A stretch of DNA of 46,654 nt from Reyranella sp. (GTDB lineage Bacteria > Pseudomonadota > Alphaproteobacteria > Reyranellales > Reyranellaceae), in contig JALHMO010000036.1 of the NCBI GenBank assembly GCA_022844015.1, forward strand, positions 1-46,654, given 5' to 3'. This document shows positions 1-10,385 of the stretch, one piece after another; position 1 is the stretch's first letter, and every line of letters begins with the position of its first letter. The position numbers and the translations under genes were made by a program. The notes beneath the pieces are model-generated. The model had not been told where the DNA came from. It did no database searches and saw only the letters and a list, made by a program, of their open reading frames with translations.

Positions 1-1110
1 CGGCGGCGCCACCGGCGCGGCTGCGGCGGCGGGCATGGCGACCCGGCCGACCGGCGCGGCGGTGCGGAGTGCCGGCTGTCCGGTCTGAATCGGGCGATTC
101 ATGTCGAGTGACAGATAGTTGGGGGCCGGCTGCTGGGCGGCCAGGGTTGCAATGCCCGTGGCGACGACGGACACGCGCATGCGGCCCTGCATGCTGGCGT
201 CGAAGGTCGAGCCGAAGATGATGTTGGCGTCCGCGTCGACCTCCTCGCGGATGCGGTTTGCCGCCTCGTCTACCTCGTGCAGGGTCATGTCGAGACCGCC
301 GGTGATGTTGATCAGCACGCCTTGCGCGCCCTTCATCGAATGGTCTTCCAGCAGCGGATTGGAGATCGCGCTCTCCGCCGCGACGCGGCTGCGGTCGGGC
401 CCCTCGGCCTCGCCGGTGCCCATCATCGCCTTGCCCATCTCGCCCATTACCGTGCGGATGTCGGCGAAGTCGAGATTGATGAGGCCGGGCATGACCATGA
501 GGTCGGTGACGCCGCGCACGCCCATGTGCAGCACGTCGTCGGCCATCTTGAAGGCGTCGGCGAAGGTCGTCTTCTCGTTGGCGATCTTGAACAGGTTCTG
601 GTTGGGGATGACGATCAGCGTATCGACCACCTTCTCGAGCTCGGTGATGCCCTGCTCGGCGGCCTGCATGCGGCGTCGGCCCTCGAAGTGGAACGGCTTG
701 GTGACGACGCCGATGGTGAGGATACCCTGCTCGCGCGCCGCCGCGGCGATGACCGGCGCCGCGCCGGTGCCGGTGCCGCCGCCCATGCCGGCAGTGACGA
801 ACACCATGTTCGCGCCATCGAGCAGATGGAGAATTTCCGGCAACGCCTCCTCGGCGGCCTGTCGGCCGACCTCCGGACGGGCGCCTGCGCCGAGGCCCTG
901 GGTGATGGTGATCCCCAGCTGAACCCGGCGGTCGGCCAGCGACTGGCCGAGCGCCTGTGCGTCGGTGTTGGCGACGATGAACTCGACGCCTTCGAGCGCA
1001 GCGCTGATCATGTTGTTGACGGCGTTTCCACCCGCGCCACCGACTCCGATGACAGTGATACGCGGCTTGATCTCCGACTCCTTCTGGGGGAGGCTGAGGT
1101 TGATCGTCAT
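1..1110 (-). CDS. ftsZ: Cell division protein FtsZ (3' end outside the window)
   Basis: This tubulin-like GTPase polymerises into the Z ring at midcell and recruits the divisome. The 370 residues present cover the whole GTPase domain. Visible are the N-terminal nucleotide-binding GGAGGNAVN, the tubulin signature [13 protein letters not shown], the NTDAQAL segment and the synergy-loop region around [11 protein letters not shown]. After about residue 350 it enters an Ala/Pro-rich linker and leaves the window, so the C-terminal FtsA-binding peptide is not seen. The ATG at 1110 is preceded by GGAGAGA. It is the last visible gene of the dcw cluster, 152 bp from ftsA, which is much wider than the spacing upstream and suggests an additional promoter of its own. 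Confidence 0.98.
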   Translation of the reverse strand, partial: MTINLSLPQKESEIKPRITVIGVGGAGGNAVNNMISAALEGVEFIVANTDAQALGQSLADRRVQLGITITQGLGAGARPEVGRQAAEEALPEILHLLDGANMVFVTAGMGGGTGTGAAPVIAAAAREQGILTIGVVTKPFHFEGRRRMQAAEQGITELEKVVDTLIVIPNQNLFKIANEKTTFADAFKMADDVLHMGVRGVTDLMVMPGLINLDFADIRTVMGEMGKAMMGTGEAEGPDRSRVAAESAISNPLLEDHSMKGAQGVLINITGGLDMTLHEVDEAANRIREEVDADANIIFGSTFDASMQGRMRVSVVATGIATLAAQQPAPNYLSLDMNRPIQTGQPALRTAAPVGRVAMPAAAAAPVAPP

Positions 1111-1262
1111 TTGGCTCTCTCCACGCAAACGAGGGGTAATCTGCTCGGAGCGATGGTGTGGACTATTCTTGGATAAGCCCTTCACCATTGACCGGGTTTA
1201 TTCATTCTTATCAACAACCTGTGGGGACTGCCCGTCTCCACACTACATATTGCCATATTGCC
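1111..1262 (-). promoter_or_regulatory. ftsA-ftsZ intergenic region, probable ftsZ promoter
   Basis: This is the longest gap inside the dcw cluster. It is AT-richer than its surroundings, with runs such as GTTGATAAGAATGAATAAA on the minus strand. Many alphaproteobacteria transcribe ftsZ from a promoter in this position. No sigma-70 hexamer pair stands out, so the exact site is left open. It also holds the 8-bp tandem repeat listed separately. Confidence 0.4.
1246..1261. repeat. Exact 8-bp tandem repeat, CATATTGC x2
   Basis: CATATTGC at 1246-1253 is repeated without a spacer at 1254-1261, ending 1 bp before the ftsA stop codon (1263-1265). It may be slippage or an operator. Nothing else decides its role. 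Confidence 0.6.
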
Positions 1263-2498
1263 CTAAAAGTTTTCCCTAATCCAACTTCCAATGCGGCCGA
1301 TTCGACTCGACGGCACTTCTGTCGCCGCTGGCTGCGATTGTGCGATCGCGTGATGGTTCAGGGCGAAGGCGAGCAACCCCGCAGCCGCGGAAAACGCCGG
1401 CCCGCCAGTTGAATCCGCCAGTCCGGCGAGGCGCAGCGGAGCGCCGATGCGGATCTTCTTGTTGAGGATGGCGGCCCCCACTTCGGGCACGCCGTCGAGC
1501 TGGCAAGCACCGCCGACGATCACGGTGCGACCACCCGCCAACTTATCCACACCACTCGCCTCGAGGCGGCTGCGCACCAGCTCGAAAGTCTCCTCGATGC
1601 GGGGGCGAATGATCCCGACCAGGATCGATCGCGGGATGTGATTGGGCCGCGTGCGATCCTCCTCGCCGATCAGCGGCACGTCGATGATGTCATACTCGTC
1701 GTTGGGCTTGGCGACGGCGCGGCCGATCTGCGTCTTCATGCGCTCGGCATGGGCAAGCGGTGTCGACAGGCCGCGGGCAATATCGCGCGTGACGTGATCC
1801 CCGCCGACCGGGATGCTGTCGACATGGACGAGGTGGCCTTCGTAGAAGACGGCGATCGAGGTCGTGCCGCCGCCCATGTCGACGAGCGTGACGCCGAGGT
1901 CGCGCTCGTCCGAAACCAGCGAGCTCAGGCCCGAGGCGTGGGCGGCGACGACGCGCTCGGCGATCTCGAGATGGGCACGCCGCACGCAGACCTGCAGGTT
2001 GCGCATCGACCCGCTCGCCGCCGTGACGAGATGGACGTCGACGCCCAGCCGCTCGCCGAACATGCCGCGCGCATCGCGCACCGGCGTGCCGTCGACCGAG
2101 TAGCCGATCGCCTCCGAATGGATGATGTCGCGGTCGGCGGTCTCGGCCGGCAGATGGATGTGCTGCTGGACGCGGCGCACGTCGCGCTCGCCGATCTCGT
2201 GATGACCGATCGCCACCTCGAGGCTCTGGTTGTGCGATGCCGCCGAGCCGCCGCTCACGCCGACGATGACCTCGCGCACGTGCTCGCCGCACATCTCCTC
2301 GGCCGTCGACACGGCCGACGAGATGGCCCGCGTGGCCGCTTCCATATCGACGATGTTGCCGGACCGCATGCCCTGCGCGGGCTGATGGCCGATACCGACC
2401 ACGCGCAATCCCTGGCCGTCGACGCGCGCCACGAAGCACACGACCTTGCTGGTCCCGATGTCGAGCGCGGCAACCACGCCGTTTCTGGTCTTCGCCAC
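1263..2498 (-). CDS. ftsA: Cell division protein FtsA
   Basis: This actin-like ATPase tethers FtsZ filaments to the inner membrane. The 411 residues show the phosphate-1 motif ALDIGTSKVV near residue 11, the phosphate-2 motif VDMGGGTTS near residue 208 and the adenosine motif IVGGACQLDG near residue 325. The C-terminus is an amphipathic membrane-targeting helix (RIGRIGSWIRENF). The start is GTG at 2498: an in-frame stop lies two codons upstream, and AGGGGG sits 8 bp before it. It lies 44 bp downstream of ftsQ. Length and motifs match the family. Confidence 0.97.
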   Translation of the reverse strand: MAKTRNGVVAALDIGTSKVVCFVARVDGQGLRVVGIGHQPAQGMRSGNIVDMEAATRAISSAVSTAEEMCGEHVREVIVGVSGGSAASHNQSLEVAIGHHEIGERDVRRVQQHIHLPAETADRDIIHSEAIGYSVDGTPVRDARGMFGERLGVDVHLVTAASGSMRNLQVCVRRAHLEIAERVVAAHASGLSSLVSDERDLGVTLVDMGGGTTSIAVFYEGHLVHVDSIPVGGDHVTRDIARGLSTPLAHAERMKTQIGRAVAKPNDEYDIIDVPLIGEEDRTRPNHIPRSILVGIIRPRIEETFELVRSRLEASGVDKLAGGRTVIVGGACQLDGVPEVGAAILNKKIRIGAPLRLAGLADSTGGPAFSAAAGLLAFALNHHAIAQSQPAATEVPSSRIGRIGSWIRENF

Positions 2499-2542
2499 GT
2501 TTCATCCCCCTCGCTACACGTACATCCCGGACGCCACCGCTG

Positions 2543-3412
2543 TCACACTGGCCCCTGCAAGGGCTGGCCGCCGACGACACCTTTCCGGAGATAGAGCTTG
2601 TCGGGCAGCCTGAGATCGACCACGCCGAACTCGCGCGACAGCAACTTGTGTCGGCCGTCGAGCTTGGCGAGCTGCTTCAGCGCCGCGACCGCGTCCTCCT
2701 CGGGCAGCCAGATCTCGACGCCATTGTTGAGAATGAGGTTCCAGCGTCGCCGGCCGACCCACACCGCCGCGCGCAGCTGGCGCGCGACGACCGGCTCGTA
2801 GGCCAGCAGCAGGAGCAGCTCGCCGACGTTCTCGGGCGCGCCGGTGCCCGACAGCAACAGCAGGGTCTCCGCGCCCGGCGGCATGCGACTCGCCCGCACG
2901 GTGCGGCCGTCACGGTCGATCAACGTGTACTCCGTGCCGCTCTGCCAGATCGCCACGGCGCGGCGCTCCTTGAGCGTGACGTAGAGCGTGTCCGGCAGGC
3001 GGCGTTCGACGGTCGCGCTCGCCACCCAGTCGATCGCCTCGAGCCGCTGACGCGAAGCCTGCAGGTCGACGCCGAGCAGTGAATCGCCGGGCTTGACGTC
3101 GAGAGCACCCAGGATGGCGCTTCGCTCGACATAGTCGCGCCCCTCGACCGTGACATCGGTCAGCCGGAATGGCGTGATGGCGCCGATCACGCTGCGCGCC
3201 ACCGAGTCGACGCGATTGCGCGCCTCGATCAGCCAGCCCTCGTGCCACGCCCACCAGCCGGCGCCTCCGCCACACCCCAGCAGCAGAACGACGACACCCA
3301 GCATCATCGGCTGGCGCCACAGCGGCCGGCCCGACTTGCGCATCACGCTGCGCTTCTTGCGGCGATCGTAGTCGCGCCGCCGGGTCGGTGTCCCTTTGGC
3401 CGGTGCGTTCAC
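2543..3412 (-). CDS. ftsQ: Cell division protein FtsQ
   Basis: This bitopic inner-membrane divisome protein links early and late components and forms a complex with FtsL and FtsB. The 289 residues show a basic cytoplasmic tail with RRRDYDRRKKR, one transmembrane helix at about residues 34-55, a POTRA domain starting near FRLTDVTVEGRDYV, and a beta domain ending in DLRLPDKLYLRK. The frame stays open far upstream, but the GTG at 3412 is chosen. It overlaps the ddl stop as GTGA, gives a normal length and starts just before the basic tail. Confidence 0.93.
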   Translation of the reverse strand: MNAPAKGTPTRRRDYDRRKKRSVMRKSGRPLWRQPMMLGVVVLLLGCGGGAGWWAWHEGWLIEARNRVDSVARSVIGAITPFRLTDVTVEGRDYVERSAILGALDVKPGDSLLGVDLQASRQRLEAIDWVASATVERRLPDTLYVTLKERRAVAIWQSGTEYTLIDRDGRTVRASRMPPGAETLLLLSGTGAPENVGELLLLLAYEPVVARQLRAAVWVGRRRWNLILNNGVEIWLPEEDAVAALKQLAKLDGRHKLLSREFGVVDLRLPDKLYLRKGVVGGQPLQGPV

Positions 3413-4341
3413 TGCGGACGCCTCGCGTTGTCGACCATCCAGGTCATCAGCTCGGGCCACGAGATGCCTGCCCACCTTGCCTGCTCCGGCGCCAGCGACA
3501 GCGGCGTCATGCCAGGCTGGGTGTTGAGCTCGAGCACGACAAGGCCGGACGTGTCGGGCTGCGAATCGTCCCAGCGCAGGTCCGTGCGGCTGAGCCCGCT
3601 GCAGCCCAGCGCCTGGTGCGCCGTCAGCGCCCATTCGCGGGCCAGCTCGTAGACCTCGCCGGGTATGGGCGCCGGCACCAGATGCTCGGTGACACCGTCG
3701 GTGTACTTGGCCTCGTAGTCGTAGAAGCGGGTGCGCGGACGCAGTTCGGTCACGGCGACCGCCCGGTCTCCCATCACCGCGACCGTGAGCTCGCGGCCTG
3801 GAACGAACTTCTCGACCAGCACCTTCTCGCCGAAGGCGGCCTCTGCCATTTCCACGGCAGCGAGATTGTCGCCGTTGCGCACGATGTGGACGCCGACGCT
3901 GGAGCCCTGATCGATCGGCTTCACGACATAGGGCCGGGGCATCGGATCGCCGACGGCCAGCGAGCGCCTCTCGACCACCCGCCCCTCGGCGACGCGCAAG
4001 CCAAGGGAGCGGAAGACGTTACGCGCCATCGGCTTGTCCATGGCGATCGCCGAGGCCAGCACGCCGGAATGCGTGTAGGGCACGGCCAGCACCTCGAGGA
4101 CCCCCTGGATGCAGCCGTCCTCGCCGTAGCGACCGTGCAGGGCGTTGAACACGACCTCGGGGCCGCCGCCGCCGGTCGGCCGCAGGAAATCGATCAACGC
4201 CCGGAGATCGCGCTTCACGTCGTACTCGAGCACCGCGTAACCACCTTCGCGCAGCCCATCGGCGCACGCCCTTCCGCTCACCAGGGAAACCTCGCGCTCG
4301 GGCGACCATCCGCCCATCAGGACCGCGATCGTGGGTTTCAT
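3409..4341 (-). CDS. ddl: D-alanine--D-alanine ligase
   Basis: This cytosolic ATP-grasp enzyme joins two D-Ala to make the dipeptide that MurF adds to the peptidoglycan precursor. The 310 residues contain GGWSPEREVSL at the N-terminus, HGRYGEDGCIQG, the ATP-grasp segment VKPIDQGSSVGVH and the metal-binding VLELNTQPGMTPLS. It is DdlB-like in context, lying inside the dcw cluster. The ATG at 4341 overlaps the murB stop as ATGA. The frame is open 18 codons further upstream, but that extension lacks family similarity and would lie deep within murB. Confidence 0.97.
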   Translation of the reverse strand: MKPTIAVLMGGWSPEREVSLVSGRACADGLREGGYAVLEYDVKRDLRALIDFLRPTGGGGPEVVFNALHGRYGEDGCIQGVLEVLAVPYTHSGVLASAIAMDKPMARNVFRSLGLRVAEGRVVERRSLAVGDPMPRPYVVKPIDQGSSVGVHIVRNGDNLAAVEMAEAAFGEKVLVEKFVPGRELTVAVMGDRAVAVTELRPRTRFYDYEAKYTDGVTEHLVPAPIPGEVYELAREWALTAHQALGCSGLSRTDLRWDDSQPDTSGLVVLELNTQPGMTPLSLAPEQARWAGISWPELMTWMVDNARRPQ

Positions 4342-5279
4342 GCTTGGGCTCCTGTCGGAACGGAAGCCGGCACGCCGATGCGCCGGATTTCCCATTCGAG
4401 CTGGATTCCGCTGTGGTCGAGGACGCGCCGGCGCACTTCCTCGCCCAGAGCCTCGAGATCGGCAGCGCTGGCAGCGCCGAGATTGATCAGAAAGTTGCAG
4501 TGCTTCTCGGAGACCTGGGCCTGGCCGATCCGCAGCCCGCGGCAGCCGGCCTGATCGATCAGCTCCCAGGCCTTTCGGTCCGGCGGATTGACGAAGGTCG
4601 AGCCGCCGGTCCGGCTGCGCGGCTGTGCATCGAGGCGCGCAGCGTCGATCTCGGCGATGCGGCGGGCAATCGCCAGCTGATCGCCGGGGGTCGCGGCGAG
4701 GCGCGCCGAGGTGAAGATCCAGTCGGTCGGCGCGCTGCTATGGCGATAGCTCATCCCCAGGGCCCCGGCACTCTCGCGATGGACGCGGCCGCGACGATCG
4801 ACGGCCTCGGCCGAGATCAGCACCGGCGCGAGCTCGCCGCCGTAGGCTCCGGCATTCATCGCCACGGCGCCGCCGATGGTGCCGGGAATGCCGCTCAGGA
4901 ACTCGAGGCCGGCGAGCGCATGGTCGCGCGCCGTCAGCGCGACGTTGAGGTCGAGTGCCCCGGCACCGGCCACCATCTCCGTGCCGTCGACGGCGATGCG
5001 GGTGAACTCCCTCAGCAAGCGTACCACGACGCCCTTCACGCCGCCGTCGCGCACCAGCAGGTTCGAGCCGACGCCGAGCACCGTCACCGGAATGTCCGGG
5101 GCGAGCGCCTCGAGGAATGCAGCGAGGTCGTCGCGATCGGCTGGGCGGAACAGCACCTCGGCCGGCCCGCCGGCCTGGAACCAGGTCTGGGGCCCCAGAG
5201 GTGCGTCGACCGTCAGCCGGCCGCGCGGCCTGGGCAGCCGGTCGATCAGATGAGGACGGTTGGCGTCCAGTGCCATCAT
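4338..5279 (-). CDS. murB: UDP-N-acetylenolpyruvoylglucosamine reductase MurB
   Basis: This FAD enzyme reduces UDP-GlcNAc-enolpyruvate with NADPH to UDP-MurNAc. The 313 residues show the FAD-binding [12 protein letters not shown] at 69-80, the [20 protein letters not shown] loop and the active-site GGSTFVNP with its catalytic serine, followed by [10 protein letters not shown]. The first of two adjacent ATGs, at 5279, overlaps the murC stop as ATGA. The second, at 5276, would also serve. murA is not in the window. Confidence 0.97.
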   Translation of the reverse strand: MMALDANRPHLIDRLPRPRGRLTVDAPLGPQTWFQAGGPAEVLFRPADRDDLAAFLEALAPDIPVTVLGVGSNLLVRDGGVKGVVVRLLREFTRIAVDGTEMVAGAGALDLNVALTARDHALAGLEFLSGIPGTIGGAVAMNAGAYGGELAPVLISAEAVDRRGRVHRESAGALGMSYRHSSAPTDWIFTSARLAATPGDQLAIARRIAEIDAARLDAQPRSRTGGSTFVNPPDRKAWELIDQAGCRGLRIGQAQVSEKHCNFLINLGAASAADLEALGEEVRRRVLDHSGIQLEWEIRRIGVPASVPTGAQA

Positions 5280-6739
5280 GCCGCCGATCCCTGATCGTTG
5301 GCGACGCTGCGCAGGCCGGCATGCTCGATCGCCATCTGCTGGATCTGTCCCGGCAGCGCGTGCGCCCACGCCGTGATGTTGCCGGCGCCGAGGCAGACCA
5401 CGACATCGCCGGGCCGCGCCATCTGCCAGATCAGGCCCGGCAAGTCGCCCGGCGTGCCGAGCGGCGCGGCCTCGCGATGGCCGGCCTGGCGCACCAGCCC
5501 CACCAGCATGTCGCGGGTCACGCCTTCGATCGGCGCCTCGCCTGCAGCATAGACATCGGCGATCAGCACGCTGTCGGCATCGGCGAAGCAGCTGGCGAAC
5601 TCGCTCTTCAGCGCGGCGAGCCTCGTGTAGCGGTGCGGCTGCATGACCGCGATCACGCGCCCCGACCCGCCATAGGCCTGGCGGGCCGCACGCAGCACGG
5701 CGGCGATCTCCACCGGGTGGTGGCCGTAATCATCGATCACCGTGATGCCATGCGCCTCACCGGTCTTGGTGAAGCGCCGCTTGACGCCGGCGAACGAGCC
5801 GAGGGCGCGGCGTATGGTCTCGTCGGGCAGCCCCATCTCCTGGGCCACCGCGATCGCGGCCAGCGCATTCTGCACGTTGTGCTGGCCGAACATCGGCAAG
5901 CGCATGCCGGGCATCACGCGCGACTCGTTGCTGGCGCGACTCTCCACCATGACGTCGAAGTCGGCGCCGCCGCGATCGAGCCGCAGATTGATGGCGCGAA
6001 CGTCGGCGGTGGCGCCGATTCCATAGGTGACGATGCGCCGGTCGGCGACGCGCGGGATCAGCGCCTGGACCTCGGGATGGTCGGAGCACAGCACGGCGAA
6101 GCCGTAGAAGGGAATGTTCTCGACGAAGCGCACGAAGGCCTCGCGCAATGCATCGAACGTGCCGTAGTGATCGAGATGCTCGGGGTCGACGTTGGTGACG
6201 ACGGCGATGGTCGCCGGCAGGCGCAGGAACGAGCCGTCCGATTCGTCCGACTCGACCACCATCCAGTCGCCGTCGCCCAGTCGCGCGTTGGTGCCGTAGG
6301 CGTTGATGATACCGCCGTTGATGACCGTGGGGTCGAGGCCGCCGGCATCCAGCATCGCCGCCACCATCGACGTCGTCGTGGTCTTGCCGTGCGTGCCGCC
6401 GACCGCGATCGCCCATTTGAGCCGCATCAGCTCGCCCAGCATCTCGGCACGCCGCACCACCGGCACCAGGCGGGCCCGCGCGGCCAGCACCTCGGGGTTG
6501 TCCTTCTTGACTGCGCTCGACACGACCACGACCTGGGCACTGCCGATGTTGTCGGCACGATGGCCGATCGCCACCTTGATGCCGAGCCCGTTCAGGCGGC
6601 GCGTGTTGGCGCCCTCGGCGATGTCGCTGCCTTGCACCTTGTAACCGAGGTTGTGCAGCACCTCGGCGATGCCGGACATGCCGATACCGCCGATGCCGAC
6701 GAAGTGGATCAGTCCGATGTCGAGCGGCATCGCCCTCAT
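5276..6739 (-). CDS. murC: UDP-N-acetylmuramate--L-alanine ligase MurC
   Basis: This Mur ligase adds L-Ala to UDP-MurNAc using ATP. The 487 residues carry the Rossmann motif GIGGIGMSG near residue 15, the P-loop [10 protein letters not shown] near residue 114, the substrate segment [12 protein letters not shown] and the C-terminal-domain residues [10 protein letters not shown] and QPHRYTR. The ATG at 6739 overlaps the murG stop as ATGA. The same frame is open for 329 codons upstream across murG, but that stretch has no Mur similarity. Confidence 0.98.
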   Translation of the reverse strand: MRAMPLDIGLIHFVGIGGIGMSGIAEVLHNLGYKVQGSDIAEGANTRRLNGLGIKVAIGHRADNIGSAQVVVVSSAVKKDNPEVLAARARLVPVVRRAEMLGELMRLKWAIAVGGTHGKTTTTSMVAAMLDAGGLDPTVINGGIINAYGTNARLGDGDWMVVESDESDGSFLRLPATIAVVTNVDPEHLDHYGTFDALREAFVRFVENIPFYGFAVLCSDHPEVQALIPRVADRRIVTYGIGATADVRAINLRLDRGGADFDVMVESRASNESRVMPGMRLPMFGQHNVQNALAAIAVAQEMGLPDETIRRALGSFAGVKRRFTKTGEAHGITVIDDYGHHPVEIAAVLRAARQAYGGSGRVIAVMQPHRYTRLAALKSEFASCFADADSVLIADVYAAGEAPIEGVTRDMLVGLVRQAGHREAAPLGTPGDLPGLIWQMARPGDVVVCLGAGNITAWAHALPGQIQQMAIEHAGLRSVANDQGSAA

Positions 6740-7860
6740 GCGGCGACTCCTGTCGGTGAGAGAGCGGGAGAGGAGATCAGGTCGCCGACCACGTCGGCCA
6801 GGCGCGCCGCCGCGTCGGGACGGCCGGCGGCATGGGCCGCGGCCGCCATGTCCGCGAGACGCTGCGGCTCGTCGAACAGCGCCGACAGGTGACCGGCCAG
6901 GGCCTCCGCGGTGAAGTCGGCGTGGGCAATCACGATGCAGGCTCCGGACGCCGCGAAGGAACGGGCGTTCGCCGTCTGATGATCGTCGGCGGCATGGGGA
7001 TACGGCACCAGGATCGCCGGCCGGCCGATCGTCGCCAGCTCGGCCACCGTCGAGGCGCCGGCGCGCCCGATCACGAGATGTGCCGCGGCGATGCGCTGCG
7101 GCAGGTCGGCGAAGAACGGCGCCATCTCCGCCACCATGCCAGCCTTGCCATAGCGCTCGCGCACCGCGCCGAGATCCTCGGGGCGGCACTGCTGGACGAC
7201 GCGCAGCCGCCGGCGCGTCGGCGCGGGCAGTGACAGCAAGGCGTCGGGCACGACCTTGCCGAACGAGGCCGCCCCCTGGCTGCCGCCGAACACCACGAGA
7301 TCGATGACGCGGCCCTCGCCCGGCGCACGATAGGGCAAGCCGCGCAATGCGCGCACCGGCTCGCGCACCGGGTTGCCTACCAGACGCGCCCGCCGATCGC
7401 CCTCGGCGACATGGCGAGTCGGGCTGAACGACGTCGCTATCCCCGCCACGCCGCCCTGGACGAGGCGGTTGGCCTTCCCCAGCACGGCGTTCTGCTCGTG
7501 CAGCACCGCGGGCAGCCGGCGCAGGCGGGCGGCAATCATGGTCGGAACCGAGGCATAGCCCCCGAAGCCGACCACGGCCGACGGATGGATGCGCCCGAGC
7601 GCCCACCAGGCATCGACCAGCCCGCGGGCCAGCGACAGCAGGGCCATCGCGCGGCGGATCGGAGAGCCGGTCGGGCTGGCCGAATGGACGTAATGAACCG
7701 GCCGGCGTCCCAGCGCGCCCTGCCACTGGCGGCCCCGCGCGTCGGTCACCAGCGTGAACGGCACGCCACGCGCCTCGAGCTCGCCCGCCAGCGCCTCGGC
7801 GGGGAACACGTGGCCGCCGGTTCCGCCGGTCGCCAGGACGACAGGGCGCAATTCCGCCAT
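6736..7860 (-). CDS. murG: Lipid II synthase MurG (GlcNAc transferase)
   Basis: This membrane-associated GT28 transferase moves GlcNAc from UDP-GlcNAc onto lipid I at the inner face of the membrane. The 374 residues show [10 protein letters not shown] at residues 11-20, [21 protein letters not shown] and the donor-binding [11 protein letters not shown]. The ATG at 7860 shares one base with the ftsW stop (TGATG). A GTG codon directly before it is a possible alternative start. Confidence 0.98.
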   Translation of the reverse strand: MAELRPVVLATGGTGGHVFPAEALAGELEARGVPFTLVTDARGRQWQGALGRRPVHYVHSASPTGSPIRRAMALLSLARGLVDAWWALGRIHPSAVVGFGGYASVPTMIAARLRRLPAVLHEQNAVLGKANRLVQGGVAGIATSFSPTRHVAEGDRRARLVGNPVREPVRALRGLPYRAPGEGRVIDLVVFGGSQGAASFGKVVPDALLSLPAPTRRRLRVVQQCRPEDLGAVRERYGKAGMVAEMAPFFADLPQRIAAAHLVIGRAGASTVAELATIGRPAILVPYPHAADDHQTANARSFAASGACIVIAHADFTAEALAGHLSALFDEPQRLADMAAAAHAAGRPDAAARLADVVGDLISSPALSPTGVAA

Positions 7861-8987
7861 CACACCGCCTCTCGCAGGCCGGCGTGCTCGCGCGTCAGCG
7901 ACAGCAGCATGCCGATGCAGATCGCCATCGCCAGCGCCGACGACCCGCCATAGGAGATGAAGGGCAGGGTCATGCCCTTGGCGGGAATGAGCTGGATGGT
8001 CGAGGCCATGTTGATGGCAGCCTGCAGGCCGAACTGCACGGCAAGGCCGGTCGCCGCCAGGGTGATGAACAGGCTGGTTTCCTTCGACGCGCGCGACAGC
8101 GAACGCAGGGTCACGAAAGCGAACAGGACGAGGATCATCAGGCAGACGATCAGGCCGAACTCCTCGCCGGCAACCGCCATGATGAAATCGGTGTGGGCAT
8201 CGGGCAGCTGCGCCTTCACGGTACCCTCGCCCGGGCCGCGGCCGAACAGGGAGCCGTTCATGAAGGCTTCGAGCGAGGTGTTGACCTGGTAGTTGTCGCC
8301 CGACGTCGGATCGAAGAAACGATCGAAGCGGCTGCGCACGTGATGGAAAACGAAATAGGCGCCGACCAGCGACGCAGCGCCGGCGATCGCGCCGATCGCG
8401 GCGATCCATACCGGCAGGCCGACGACGAAGAGCTGAATGGCCCACACGGCGGCGACGACGACGCTCATCCCGAGGTCGGGCTGCATCACCAGCAGGGCGA
8501 GCACGCCGCCGACCAGCAGGGTCGAGAGGATATAGCCGGGCGCCCGGCGCTCGGCGCGACTCTGCGCCAGCAGCCAAGCCGAGATCACCGCCAGGCTGGG
8601 CTTGACGAACTCGGAGGGCTGGATGCTGGACAGGCCGGGCACGGCAATCCAGCGGCGCGCGCCCTTGATCTCGACGCCAACGACGAACGTGGCCGCGAGC
8701 AGCAGGACGCTGCCGCAGAACACCATCAGCGACAGACGGCGGATGTGCCGCGGCGACGCGAGCGAGATCGCCAGCATCAGCAACAGCGCGAGCGGCAGGA
8801 AGAGGAACTGGCGCCGGGCGAAGACGAAGGTGTCGGCACCGATGCGCTCGGCAGCCGGCGGCGATGCGGCGAGAGTCAGCAGGACGCCGAACGCCATGAT
8901 CGCCAGGATGCCGCCGAGCGACCATCGATCGACGGTCCACCACCATTGGCCGATGACGCTGCGATCGTCGCGGGGTACCTGAATCAC
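7860..8987 (-). CDS. ftsW: Septal peptidoglycan polymerase FtsW (SEDS family)
   Basis: This polytopic SEDS glycosyltransferase polymerises lipid II at the septum together with FtsI. The 375 residues have about ten hydrophobic segments and the family hallmarks [42 protein letters not shown] and the C-terminal SYGGSS. The GTG at 8987 is chosen because it overlaps the murD stop as GTGA. An upstream in-frame start at 9080 would add 31 non-conserved residues. Confidence 0.96.
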   Translation of the reverse strand: MIQVPRDDRSVIGQWWWTVDRWSLGGILAIMAFGVLLTLAASPPAAERIGADTFVFARRQFLFLPLALLLMLAISLASPRHIRRLSLMVFCGSVLLLAATFVVGVEIKGARRWIAVPGLSSIQPSEFVKPSLAVISAWLLAQSRAERRAPGYILSTLLVGGVLALLVMQPDLGMSVVVAAVWAIQLFVVGLPVWIAAIGAIAGAASLVGAYFVFHHVRSRFDRFFDPTSGDNYQVNTSLEAFMNGSLFGRGPGEGTVKAQLPDAHTDFIMAVAGEEFGLIVCLMILVLFAFVTLRSLSRASKETSLFITLAATGLAVQFGLQAAINMASTIQLIPAKGMTLPFISYGGSSALAMAICIGMLLSLTREHAGLREAV

Positions 8988-10381
8988 GCCGCCCTCCCCA
9001 GCTGCCGCGCCCCCGGCAAGGCACGAGCCATGGCGCGGAACGCGTCGCCGCGATGCTCGTAGCTCTTCCACTGATCCCACGAGGCGCAGGCCGGCGAGAG
9101 CAGCACGACGCCACGTCGGCCGCCCCGTGCCGCCAGGTCGCGCTGCGCCTGCGCATGCGCTGCCTCGAGCGCCGACTGCAGGTCGCCGCAGCGGCTGTAG
9201 GCCAGCTTGCCCTCGAGTTGGCCGGCGAACAGCTCGGTCGCCTCGCCAATCAGGAAGGCGTGCCGGATGCGATCGAAGTATTCCGCCAGCGGCGCCACGC
9301 CGCCCTCCTTCGCCTGCCCGCCCAGTATCCAGTAGATGTCGCGATAAGACGACAACGCGCGCGCCGTGGCGTCGGCATTGGTCGCCTTGCTGTCGTTGAC
9401 ATAGATCACTGCGCCGACCTCGGCGACCTGCTCCTGGCGATGCGGCAGGCCCGGATAGCTCCTGAGCCCTGCGGTAATCCTGTCGCAGGGCACCTCGAGC
9501 CAGCGGCAGACTGCCCAGGCGCAGGCGGCATTCTGCGCATTGTGGTCACCCGGCAGAGTCGGCACGTCGGCGAAGTCCGCAACATGGCCGCCGGCATCTA
9601 CGAGCCGGCCGGCGCGGAACGACAGGCCGCCGCCCGCCATTTCCCGGCCGACCGGAATCGCGGCGATGCCCGGACGCGCCGCCATCCGGCGGTAGATCGC
9701 GCGGGAGGCCTCGTCGTCGATGCCGATCACGGCGCAGTCACCGGGCTGCTGGCGGTCGAAGATGTGCGCCTTGGCGGCGACATAGCCGGCGAGATCGCCG
9801 TGGCGGTCGATATGGTCCGGCGTGATGTTGAGCCACACCGCCGCATTGGCGCGGAAGGTCTGCAGCAGCTCGAGTTGGTAGGACGACATCTCGAGCACGT
9901 AGGTGCCGCCCGCCCCGAGCGGCGCGAGATCGAGCGCGCCGCGGCCGATGTTGCCCCCGACCTGGCAGGCGAGGCCCGCCTGGCCGAGGATGTGGCCGAT
10001 CAGCGCGGTCGTCGTCGACTTGCCGTTGGTTCCGGTGATGGCGACGAAGCGCGCCTGCGGCTGGGCGCGGGCCAAGAGCTCGATGTCGCAGACAATCGGC
10101 TTGCCTGCCGCGCGGGCGGCGATCGCCACCGGATGGGGCTTGGGCAGCCAACTGGGAATGCCCGGGCTGATGATCAGCGCCGACCGGCGCGACCAATCGA
10201 CCGACGCCGGGTCGACGACCGGCATCCCGGCCTGCTCCGCCGCCTCCCGAGCAGGCGCGTGGTCGTCCCAGGCAATGCAGTCGATCCCGGCCGCCCGCAG
10301 GGCGCGCACAGTCGCCAGCCCGGAGCGCGCCAGCCCCAGCACGACGTACGACGACCCTTCGAGCGCGGCGAGATCGATCAT
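8984..10381 (-). CDS. murD: UDP-N-acetylmuramoyl-L-alanine--D-glutamate ligase MurD
   Basis: This cytosolic Mur ligase adds D-Glu to UDP-MurNAc-L-Ala. Its 465 residues open with the Rossmann stretch VVLGLARSGLA, and the P-loop GTNGKSTTT lies at 117-125. NITPDHIDRHG, LPGDHNAQNAACAWA and NDSKATNADAT mark the central and C-terminal Mur ligase domains. The carbamylated lysine and C-terminal ligand-binding positions cannot be fixed by eye. The ATG at 10381 lies 4 bp after the mraY stop. Confidence 0.98.
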   Translation of the reverse strand: MIDLAALEGSSYVVLGLARSGLATVRALRAAGIDCIAWDDHAPAREAAEQAGMPVVDPASVDWSRRSALIISPGIPSWLPKPHPVAIAARAAGKPIVCDIELLARAQPQARFVAITGTNGKSTTTALIGHILGQAGLACQVGGNIGRGALDLAPLGAGGTYVLEMSSYQLELLQTFRANAAVWLNITPDHIDRHGDLAGYVAAKAHIFDRQQPGDCAVIGIDDEASRAIYRRMAARPGIAAIPVGREMAGGGLSFRAGRLVDAGGHVADFADVPTLPGDHNAQNAACAWAVCRWLEVPCDRITAGLRSYPGLPHRQEQVAEVGAVIYVNDSKATNADATARALSSYRDIYWILGGQAKEGGVAPLAEYFDRIRHAFLIGEATELFAGQLEGKLAYSRCGDLQSALEAAHAQAQRDLAARGGRRGVVLLSPACASWDQWKSYEHRGDAFRAMARALPGARQLGRAA

Positions 10382-10385
10382 CGGC

